This document shows positions 1-10,700 of a stretch of DNA of 64,000 nt, one piece after another. The stretch spans positions 448,861-512,860 of the forward strand of contig CACVBU010000973.1 in assembly GCA_902728285.1 (NCBI GenBank), in the 5' to 3' direction. A model generated the notes under the pieces. That model did no database searches. It saw only the letters and a program-made list of their open reading frames with translations, and was not told where the DNA came from. Position numbers and translations under genes: made by a program. This stretch comes from Clytia hemisphaerica (lineage: Eukaryota > Cnidaria > Hydrozoa > Leptothecata > Clytiidae). How positions within the stretch are numbered: position 1 is the stretch's first letter; every line of letters starts with the position of its first letter.

Positions 1-1667
1 TAACTGGCTTTTGCTTGTCATTTAAGTGATTTTAAACGAGCTTTTACATATTGTGGTATTTTTGTGTGAATATTTTTGTTTTTATTGATGGTTCGAATAA
101 GGGGAAACGGCAGACTTGAGAACACTTTATTCTTGGACAAAATGATGCGGAAATTATCGTAAGTATTCTATATCTGTTGATTCGTTAGAACTGAAAAGCC
201 CTTTATACCATGTACGGGCACTGGTACAGAGTTAGCAAAACGTAATATGCTCCGAAGTCGACTGCACCGTTAAACTTTTTGCGAAGCGAATTTATGAGCG
301 AAGCAGTTTTGCTATATTGTGCACGTACCTTTAACTTCTATCCCAAGCGAAAATTTGCTATAAAATTTGCTATATAAATCACATCTACAAACCGATGATT
401 TTATCAAAATGACCTTGAATGGTTTGGCTTGAAGCCACGAAAACTTTCTCGGTTTGGTAGCTAGGACTGCGAAAAATGCCGTTTTAAAATGGTGTACCCT
501 AGCAGTGAACAGTAACAAAATTACCGGAAGCCGAAACACGGACTTAGAATCTGAAGTTGATCAAATTGCCGCGCGGGCGGCACGCATCTATCTAAGCAAT
601 CTAAGCAGTGGTTCTATTCGGTTTTTAATGTTTATTTTGCTGTTAAATGGAAAAAAAATAGTTTGAACGGTGACAGAAAGGATCTTCATCATCCCTTGAC
701 TTTTAACAGCAAGTATCAAGTATCAAATAAGGTCAATCAATGAGAAGTTATTACAAGTCGCGCGGGCGGGAGGAGTGCTCTTTTAGTGAACGAAACTTAC
801 CTTGCAAAACCAAGTGGATATTCTATGATAAAAAAGTACGGAGGTAATCAAATTTGTCGAATTTGTCAAGAAATAAATCAAAACTGCTGAAGAACCAACA
901 AGCCATCTTTGTACATTTTTGTTTTTGTTTTGTTTTTATGTTTTGTGATGATTTTGACAGACGATTCGCGATTCGAATAAAAATGTTCGATCATTCGATT
1001 TTATTAAGGCACTGTTTACACTAGAATAACTACACTAGAAGGAAAACAAAAGAGCGATATGCGCAGGGCAGCGGCGGGTGTTGTGCCGCCGTGGATTATG
1101 TAATGTGTTTGGGGCATTAAGGCTCTTACGACCCTGTCTCTATAGCGGCTTTATTAGAAGAGGGATTTTTAGAGTCTCTTATTTTGCTAGCAACTTGCGA
1201 ATTGAGGTGGAGTCTGGATCGCTTCGCAACCCTTATACAATACGGCTAGTATTTAAGTTCTCCTTGTAATTATGGACCCGCAACTACTTGTGGATCGGCG
1301 GCTGTTGAAAATTTCTGACCTTTTCTTTAGAGCTTTAACTAGCCTGTCAGACGAAAACCCCTTCGCGTTATTACAAATAAAAGATTTGGTTTAGTCGGAA
1401 GGTACTGGCTAAGCTTTAGCGTGACGGACAAAAACTTCTGCATCTGGTGCCGCCCGTCCCCTTTGGCAATTGCAGGACCTACCCTGCGGGATGCTGAAAG
1501 GAAAACTCTGAATACTTTGACCTGCAAATAAAATACTCCCCGAAAAAGATTAAAATGGTAGCAAAGCTTTGATGAGCAAACGAAAGTGAAGAAATTCAGG
1601 AAGCTGACTGTGCTTTTTGATCTTCTGATCGGTTCTAATGAGATTTATTCTTACTTTCATGTTCCAG
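1..1667. other. Region upstream of the ANKS1-like gene
   Basis: I see no convincing coding exon here. Open frames are short and lack domain-like composition. The promoter and 5' leader of the downstream gene presumably lie here or further left. The polypyrimidine tract and AG at 1653-1667, just before the first coding ATG, show that at least one upstream noncoding exon or a trans-spliced leader must exist, but I could not identify it. Confidence 0.4.
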
Positions 1668-1674
1668 AATCAGC

Positions 1675-1763
1675 ATGGGGAAAGAATCAGAAGTTCTTCA
1701 AGCTGCTCAAGAAGGGAATCTATCAAAACTTGAAAGTCTGTTCACACAAAAACGATTTGGAGG
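1675..1763 (+). CDS. ANKS1: ANKS1-like exon 1 (start exon)
   Basis: The exon begins with MGKESEVLQAAQEGNLSKLE, closely matching the conserved ANKS1 start MGKEQELLEAARTGHL. The ATG lies 7 nt after a strong splice acceptor (AG at 1666-1667). The exon ends GG|GTAAAG in phase 2. The ATG at 1586 is out of frame and upstream of the acceptor, so it was not used. The next coding exon is 7.2 kb downstream. Confidence 0.9.
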
Positions 1764-4700
1764 GTAAAGTTTTTTTACTTTTTTTGATTTGAAAAAGTTT
1801 TAACAGCATTATTTTAACAACTCTACCAGGCTGCCCAAAGATTGTTTTTCACTATATTCAGATTTCTTTAAGCTCATCGTATGTCAGGCAGTTGTTTGCT
1901 GAGCTTTCAACCACCACAAATTACCTTAAGTTGGTCTAATGTTGTCATCCCTCTTAATAGACCTTTTTTCAAAAAGAGGCCACCCTGTTGAATAATTATG
2001 TAGTCCAGCAGAAAAAAAATGATAAAACCATGCATAACTATTACAATATGCATGATACAGTAATTATGCATGGCTCTATCATTGTTTTTATAGCTGGACT
2101 ACATAATTATTCAACAGAACGTCCTCTTTGTCTATATTCTGACACCCAGTTTTAGAGATAGGAATTATAGTAAGATCAGAATCACTGATAGATAGAGAAA
2201 AGATTTTTTCCTCTCTGGTTGTTAAGCAAAGAAATACTGTGAGATCGGGTAACTTGCATCAGTGGAGGAAAACATGCATAGCCCTCTATTTCTATTTCTA
2301 TTTCTATTTCTATTTGGTTGAGTTGAGGCCTATTCTCGCAACTTTAGACGCTTACTAATGAGTGTACCGTCAGCACCTTGAACTGACTACCCAATTCCCC
2401 TGACATGGCATGGGTTGACCCGGGCGAAGGAACGTTCACTTGCCAAGTGCACGTACAGAAGCCAAGGTCGACTACCACTATACCACAGCACCTATATTGC
2501 CCTATATTGCCTCGTCTGGTCATTAAAATACTGTAGTATACAAAATCGATAATGATCGTAACCAAACAACCACACACTTATCAATTTACAATTGAATTTC
2601 GAGTACCAAAATTTCAAAAAACTTGTGAGTTTTCAATCACTTTCTTAACAACCATTCAAAGAGACTTGATAACTCTTTGAGTAACTTAACTTTTGATTGT
2701 TTTGGATTACTTTCAATGGCTCCGATAACCAAGTGATTACTTTGATAAACTAATTACCGTCAACCAGCTCTAACTTGGAACGAGTGGTCGAAACATGAAT
2801 ACACCTAGGCTACGCCATATCTTCCTTCGTATCAAGCCTAAAACTCTTACTCTTCGGGAAATGCACACTGCTCTTGTTTTGAATATTGAATTTCTCCGGA
2901 TACATCGCATGCGCACTAGGGTTTTAGTGAAACAATAGAGAGTTTTGAAACCTAAGCCAATCAGCTGTGTTTTAAACATTCTTTTATTTGAAATCTCTAT
3001 TGATAAACTTCTTTTGTTAAAAACTTCTACTAAACGCTATAGACCTTTTTTCAAAGAGGCCACCCTGTTGAATAATTATGTAGTCCAGCAGAAAAACAAT
3101 GATAAAACCATGCATAATTATTACAATATGCATGATACAGTAATTATGCATGGCTCAATCATTGTTTTTATGGCTGGACTACATAATTATTCAACAGGAC
3201 GTCCTCTTTGAAAAAAGGTCTATTATGTTTAATCCGATTAAAAAGCAAATTGGGGGCCACCAACAGTGCCTATAGACCAAGAGTAAGGCCTAAAAGCCTA
3301 GAGATGTATATTATGTAAACTAGAATACACCGTTTAGTAATGTCAACTGCGCAATTTTTCATTATTTTGACTTTGAAAGGGCCATTCCAGTTTTTATTCG
3401 TTACCCCCCAATGGACAACATGGAATTTCCGTAGCAAATTGCTTTCAAGAAAGTCCGGAATTTCCGTAACAAATTTACAAAATACCTATCAAAACCCTGG
3501 AATTCCGTTACTGTAACCTAAAAAAATCATGGAACTTCAATACTTTAATGCAAAATTAAGTAAAATTCATGGAATTCCGATACTTTCTCTTTAAAGTTTG
3601 CCTGGAATTTCGTGCCAAAATTTATTTCAAAAATTGATGTCATCCATTAGGGGGTAATTTTTTTTCTGGAATGGCCCAAAAACAGTAGGTAGAAATCCGG
3701 TTCTCATAAGGAAACCCAGCAGAGAAACGGTAGGTAAAGAACTCCTTTTAATCATAGTTTCTTTTCATATAGATGATTTACAATGTTTACAATCCTCTAA
3801 CCTTCCACAGTACTAAAGTGCGCATTTTTACCTACCACCTCTGCTGTGAGATAGCAAGACTACTAAATGGTGTATTGTTAATTTCTGGACTGTACTTTCA
3901 CTTACTGTAGAATCTCTTTGATTTGAGAACAAATTTGTTCTGATACTTAAACCAGGTTTATCAATCAAACTTTATTCACCATGCCACAATCACAACCAAA
4001 TGCATTCAAAAGCATTTTATAATACATAAGGCAAATACTTTTTTTATTGGTTACGGATCCGCCGACGTTATTTTTGCCAAAATAAAATAAAAATAAAATA
4101 AGATTTCAAAAATTTCGATCATATGCAGTTGACGGTATCCTTGGTTAAATTGTGGACCAGTGGGTTTCACTGGTCCATTTGTAATCCAAATAATTTTTTG
4201 ACCAAAATTTTATTTTACAGACCAGACTACCACTGGTCCACTATTTTCCCAAATTCTCGACTGTCCATATTTGCCCCAAATGCCAATCCTCGACTGACGG
4301 TCCACTATTTGCCCAAATCACTGGTCCAAATCCTCGACTGGTCCATATTTGCCCAAAATCCTCGACTGGCCATATTTCCCTAAATCCTCGACTGGTCAAC
4401 TATTTGCCCTAAATCCTCGACTGTCACTATTTGCCCAATCCTCGACTGGTCCACTATTTACCCTAAATCATCGACTGGTCCACTATTTGCCCTAAATCCT
4501 CGACTGGTCCACTATTTGCCCTAAATCCTCGACTGGTCCACTATTTGCCCAAAATATGTCACTGGTCCACTATTTACCCAAATTGTCTCACTGGTCCAGC
4601 GTTTGCCCTAATTACCATTCCCACTGGTACATGATTCACCCAAAGCACCCCACTGGTCTAGCGTTTACCCTATTTACCATTCCCACTGGTACACGATTCA

Positions 4701-7700
4701 CCCAAAACCCTCACTGGTCCAGCGTTTAACCCTAATTACCAAATCCACTGGTGCACGATTCACACCACAACCTCACTGGTCCAGTGTTTTGCCCTATTAC
4801 CATATCCACTGCACAACCCTCACTGGTCCAGCGTTGACCCTAATTTACCATTCCCACTGGTCAAACGATCACCCAAAGCCCCCACTGGTCCAGTGTTTGC
4901 CCCAAATCCTTGACTGGTCCACTATTTACCCAAAATATCACTCTATCGTTTACCCAAAAATGTCCTGGTCCATCGTTTACCCAAAATATGTCACTGGTCC
5001 CACGAGGTCACACTGTCTAACCCAAAATATCACTGGTCCACTATTTACCCATGTCTCATGGCCCATTATATACCCAAATATGTCACTGGTCCACTATTTA
5101 CCCAAATTGGTCTCACTGGTCTCACTATTTACCCAAAATATCTCACTGGTCCACTATTTACCCAAATTGTCTCACTGGTCTATCGTTTACCCAAAATATG
5201 TCACTGGTCCACTATTTACCCAAATTGTCTCACTAGGTTTTATTGTCTGTATACTTATACAAATGCTTCGTGGAAAGGCCAAAAGAGTTCGAAAATTTGA
5301 TAATTTAAAAATAGTTGTTTTATACTGGTGGGAAGGTCTATTAACGATATTGTATTTCAGTTTTGGGCAATGCATTATGGTATTGGAAGAGGGATAGGAC
5401 AAAAAACCCTGCGGGAGAATGCTTTTCTCGTAAGATATTGACATGAGATATTGACAGAATCATAAAATATAAAGCCTGTCAACTCAACTACACCAAAAAT
5501 ATCATCATCCTTAACAGGATGCTGAAAATGTGACTGGATATAAGTTGACACCGAACAGAAGCTAGTGAAGCTCTGAGAGAATCTTTTTTTCTCGCCTACT
5601 GCATTTAAATTAGTGTTCAGAGAAGCCCCGATTGGCGTGGCATGATCAAGGGTTTTACAGGCGTGACAGCGTGACAGCGTGAAAATTAAAGAATTCGGCG
5701 TGATGGCGTTAAAATTGAGTCGTGGCATGATCGTGAAATCGAGAAATATAAGGCGTGATCAACCTCGAAAAAAATTATAACTTCATCTTGATTTTACTTG
5801 ACTTCTGACAGTTTTACAAGAACCAATTTAATATCATTGCGTTAAGAATTTCTTTTGCTATACATTAGTTGGTAAAAAATTTGCTCCTTTATCCTTAAAA
5901 ATTGAACTAGTAATCGGCAAAAAAGGAAAAGCAAATTTTCATTTTTATCGTCAAATCATGTAGAAATCGTCCCATTTGTATGGCGAGCCGTCTTTTCTGG
6001 ACTTTCATTTGATGAACTAATCAACGCTTTTACAATAGAATTTTCAATAGAAGTGATCGTGAACTTTAACTAATCAGAAAAGCTGTGTTTCCATCTCTTT
6101 ACATTCCTCTGACTGGTTATAGCTCAAAAGGCACTGTTCTTTTAAAAAGCTGAGGGTCACGCGGTACAAAAAGTTTTGTCTGAAAGAAATTTTTAGACCC
6201 GTGATCGACGATTAACTTGAAAGTCCAAAAATATTAGTACTTCAAAAATGAGTTTGCCATCAAAGAGTTATCTGGCACGCAGATGGTGAAATTTTCATCC
6301 GACACGCTAAAGCTCTGAAGTGGGTGAAAATTTTCAACATCTGGAAGGTTTAGATTACGGAATTCTGCGAGACCCGCGCCAAGAATTTTGCAGCGGGAGG
6401 TCTGGTAACCCAGCCCTTGTTTTCGGGGATTGCCGGGTCCAACCGAAATATTTTTATCTTTACGCGCAAGGGTAGTTGAACCGGATTGGGGATACGACAC
6501 TTCAAACTTTATACTATATAATGAGTAGAGGTCGCGAATTAAAACACTCTTAATAGTATAAGCCAATTCAGATTAAAATTCGATATTGTAATATATTAAT
6601 TGCTCAGTATAAAAATAATTCTAGCTCAATTGAAGTTGAGAATAACAAAACAAAAGTGGAAGGTATTTTTGAAATAATGCAAGCTATCTTCGACAAAAAG
6701 GTATCGAGCATTCGGGCACTTTGGTTACATGTACCAGTAAATATATTAAATAAAGTACTTTCAGTGAGAGTTATGTTCAGTGAAACGTGTACCAGTGGAA
6801 ATCGTAAATTAGGTATTATATTGACATTTTGTTCGAAATGTGTAAAAGTGAAGATGGCGATTAGGGCAAACGCTGGACCAGTGGGGGCTTTGGATGAATC
6901 GTGTACCAGTGGGAATGGTAATTTGGGTAAACGCTGGACCAGTGAGGGTTTTGGGTGAATCGTGTACCAGTGGGAATGGTAATTAGGGCAAACGCTGGAC
7001 CAGTGAGGGTTTTGGGTGAATCGTGTACCAGTGGGAATGGTAATTAGGGTAAACACTGGACCAGTGAGGGTTGTGGGTGAATCAGGTGTAAACACTGGAC
7101 CAGTGGGGTTTGGGTGAATCATGTACCAGTGGAAAGGTAATTAGGGTAAAACTGGACCATGGGTTTTGGGTGAATCTTTACCAGTGGGAGGTAATTAGGT
7201 AAACCTGGACCGTGAGGGTTTTGGTGAATCGTGTACCAGTGGAAATGGTAATTAGGGTAAACACTGGACCAGTGGGGGTTTTGGGTGAATCATGTACCAG
7301 TGGAAATGGTAATTAGGGTAAACACTAGACCAGTGAGGGTTTTGGGTGAGTCGTGTACCAGTGGGAATGGTAATTAGGGTAAACACTGGACCAGTGAGGG
7401 TTGTGGGTGAATCATGTACCAGTGGAAATGGTAATTAGGGTAAACACTGGACCAGTGGGGGTTTTGGGTGAATCATGTACCAGTGGATATGGTAATTAGG
7501 TAAACACTGGACAGGGTTTTGGGTGAATCATGTACCAGTGGAAATGGTAATTAGGGTAAACACTGGACCAGTGGGGGTTTTGGGTGAATAGTGGACCAGT
7601 GGATATGGTAATTAGGGTTAAACGCTGGACCAGTGAGGATGGGTGAATCGTGGTGAATCAAACGCTGTACCAGTGGAAATGGTAATAGGTAAACACTGGA

Positions 7701-10700
7701 CCATGAGGGTTGTGGGTGAATCGTGTACCAGTGAAATGTAATAGGGTAAACACTGGACCAGTGAGGGTTGTGGGTGAATCGTGTACCAGTGGAAATGGTA
7801 ATTAGGGTAAACACTGGACCAGTGAGGGTTGTGGGTGAATCGTGTACCAGTGGATATGGTAATTAGGGTAAACACTGGACCAGTGAGGGTTGTGGGTGAA
7901 TCGTGTACCAGTGGAAATGGTAATTAGGGTAAACACTGGACCAGTGAGGGTTGTGGGTGAATCGTGTACCAGTGGATATGGTAATTAGGGTAAACACTGG
8001 ACCAGTGGTAGTCTGGTCTGTAAAATAAAATTTAAATTAAACAACTCTTTGTGTACACAGTCAATTTTCTTCATTTATTTTTATTTTTTTTGTAATCACT
8101 TTTATTTAAAGTCCTTTATGTGATTGTTAAATTCAGAAAATTGGGATGGGGGAACCTAAGTGGGAACCCTAAGGGTGAACCCTAAATGGAAGCCTATATG
8201 TCAGCCTTACATATACACATATCAGTCTTTATGTTTACATTTCTATGTTTCATTTTATTTTTAGTGTTTTTTATACATACACCCTATCTATAACAACATC
8301 TTGCACTTTATTCTTTTGTCTTTAAATCTAACTTTAGGAAATTTCATAAAATTTTATTTTATTATTTCCTCCAATTTCAGATTTTTAAAAAGAAAATTAA
8401 AAAATTTAAAACATCAATTTTATTTTTATTTTTTTCCATCTCTTGTTAAAAATTTTCCTCGTAATGTCCGTAAACCAGAAAATTAAAAAGTAATTGCCTA
8501 ATAATTTAATAAAGTATATACTGTAAGTTAGTCTAATGTTGACATCCCTCTTCTAGTTTTGTCACCCTTCTTTAGAGATAGGAATAATTAGGAAGGTCGG
8601 AATTGCTGATTGGAACTAATTTTCTTTGCTTAGCAATCAGTTGAGGAGTCCTTCACTTCAGTGATTCCAACCTTCCTAATATTCCTCTAAAGAAGGATAT
8701 CGAAATTATAAGAGGGATGTCACTCCTCTTGACGCCATATGTTTTTGTGTGCCTCTCTCTTGAGACTTTTTCAGTGTGCGCGTTTGAAGTTACTGTCAGT
8801 GTCAGATACAGATCTCATGATTTTTTGCAGAAGAACTGACTTTAGAAAAATCTGTGTTGGGGTGCGGGCATGAAATGCGCACAGCCACAGAAGAAAGTTC
8901 AGCTCATGTTTGTATTTAGCCTAGTCTAGTATATCCATAATATATAAGAATTTCTTCTTTTTTGTTTCTAGTCTTTTGAAGGGCCCAAATATCAATGGAA
9001 GGGATTCATCTGGTTGCACTGCGCTGCATTTAGCTGCTCTTTATGGAAATTCGTAAGTTTTTTCAGAAGTGCCTTTTTATAGAAAGATCAACTCTTTACA
9101 AAAAATTTAACCAATCCAGAAGAATTATTTTTAAACCGATTTTGTTTGATTTTAAGTTTTACCCATTTCTCCTTTGTTTTAAGTGATATACAGAACAACT
9201 GAAAACAATAATCGCAAAATAAGATTTATGTTCCCTCAGACAATTTTATCTTCCTATTCGTTTTTAGTGATGCATGTGTCTTTCTTCTCCATAATGATGC
9301 ATCTGCCAATGTACCAGACAATGCAGGTTGGTTCAATGATGAATATTAAAGACACACTACAATTGAAACCTTATAACATGCTTCATGGTTGCGTCTTGGT
9401 TGTAGACACCTATCTTATTATGTTTTCTCATTTATCCCTGAGAAAAAAAGAATCTAACTTATCAATTCTTTTAACAAACACTAAACAAATTTTGCCTAAA
9501 TTGAGTAGATGATGCTTGTGATACTCATGGTTTGTTACAAAGAGGAATAAAAAACCCTACAGGCCCTTGAGTTTTAATACTATACCATTATCATACCATT
9601 AATATCTTTTTGTACTGTCATCCCAGCTCACCCTACTATACCACGATATTTCATCATGATTAATTTGCTGTTTGTCTTTTAGGGAGCTTTCCACTTCACC
9701 TAGCTGCATTTAATGGTCATTATGAAATTGCACAGACCCTTATATCGAGAGGACCATCTAGAGCCCAAGTTAACGAAGCAGTAAGAAAGATACTTTGTTT
9801 GATTTGTTTTTTCTAATTATTTGAACAAAAATTATCTTCTGGCAGCTTCATAAGATTTGGTAGAGCTTTTTAATCAGATTTAGGATTAATGTTAAATTGA
9901 GCTTTTGAGAGATGTATTTGGAACAAAGGAAATATTGCATTTGAGTATTCGGATTCGGATTATTTTGGGTCATGATGTGATAACATGTTAGACCGGGCTC
10001 CAACGGTAACAGCCAACCATTTGTAATGTTTGAATGAAAAAATGTCAATGAGTTAGTTGATGCCAGTCTGGAACCAATTTAAAATAGCCACTAAATTAAC
10101 TGCACTTTTTGCAGCCTTTTGGTTGACTTAAAGGTTTCTAAAGAGCCGTCCAATTTCCAGGTACTTAGAATCGCTTAGGGAGTCACATCTACGATGTCCA
10201 GTTTATTTTTGGTCTGAGATGAAAACCTTGTTTTGACCACAAAGTAAAATTTGATGAGATCCGATAATAATTTTGACCTTTTTTGGCCTCAATATTTTAA
10301 TTTTTTATTTAGAATATGGCAGGGGACACAGCACTGCATGTTGCATCTCAATATGGTCATGAAAAAGTTGTTAAAGTTCTGCTAGGGGTAAGATTAGTAT
10401 TTTCCTTATCTTTCCTTACTTATATTTTTAAATATACAATTTGCACATTGTATATATCATTATTTTTTCTTTGATTTTTTTTCTACAGAATTATGCTGAT
10501 GCCTCCTTCAGAAATTCAAAGGACGAAAGCCCTTTAGATCTGGCTGCTCAATATGGAAGACTACTAACGGTAAAGAGGTTCTTTTGCAAAAGTTTTTATT
10601 TCTTAATCCAAGCATTTATTTTAAGGAATTCTCTAAGTATTGTTAAGTTTCAGGGTTGCATCCTCTTCCAGAAAGGTCTGGTAAATCTGGGAAAGTTGGG

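Larger units (their letters stand above)
4205..8033. mobile_element. Foldback-type element with minisatellite arms (3.8 kb)
   Basis: A perfect 36-bp terminal inverted repeat lies at 4205-4240 and 7998-8033 (outer ends AAATTTTATTTTACAGACC and GGTCTGTAAAATAAAATTT). Just inside, each arm is a tandem minisatellite: left arm 4221-5240 built on CACTGGTCCACTATTTRCCC, right arm 6785-8016 built on a unit of about 61 bp containing GGTAATTAGGGTAAACACTG. The right-arm unit is the reverse complement of units in the left arm at 4580-4890. A unique centre of about 1.5 kb (5240-6785) separates the arms. Long inverted arms made of short tandem repeats are the defining structure of foldback (FB/TU-like) transposons. 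No transposase was recognised in the centre, and no flanking target duplication was found. Confidence 0.7.
1764..8971 (+). other. ANKS1-like intron 1 (7.2 kb), repeat-rich
   Basis: The intron runs from GTAAAG to a TTTCTAG acceptor. It holds no recognisable exon. It is occupied by inverted-repeat elements (1958, 3040, 3379, 4205-8033 and 8540), a (TATTTC)n microsatellite near 2283, and GCGTGA-type short repeats at 5660-5760. Confidence 0.75.

Noticed and set aside
2945..3211. 88-codon frame with Asn/Tyr/His-rich product
   Set aside because: Lies across the palindromic family-A element; reading through a hairpin explains the composition.
4789..5397. 202-codon plus-strand frame rich in Thr-Gly-Pro and Tyr-Pro-Lys, and overlapping shorter frames
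   Set aside because: It follows exactly the tandem DNA unit CACTGGTCCACTATTTACCC of the foldback arm; the same reads out in several frames. Repeat-driven, not a gene.
6470..6520. Short GTTGAACC-containing segment considered as a tRNA B-box
   Set aside because: No matching A-box or cloverleaf could be drawn around it on either strand.
6604..7875. Minus-strand frames with repeated His-Trp-Ser-Ser-Val and Pro-Leu-Val motifs
   Set aside because: Products of the 61-bp minisatellite of the right arm; frame and length vary with unit indels.
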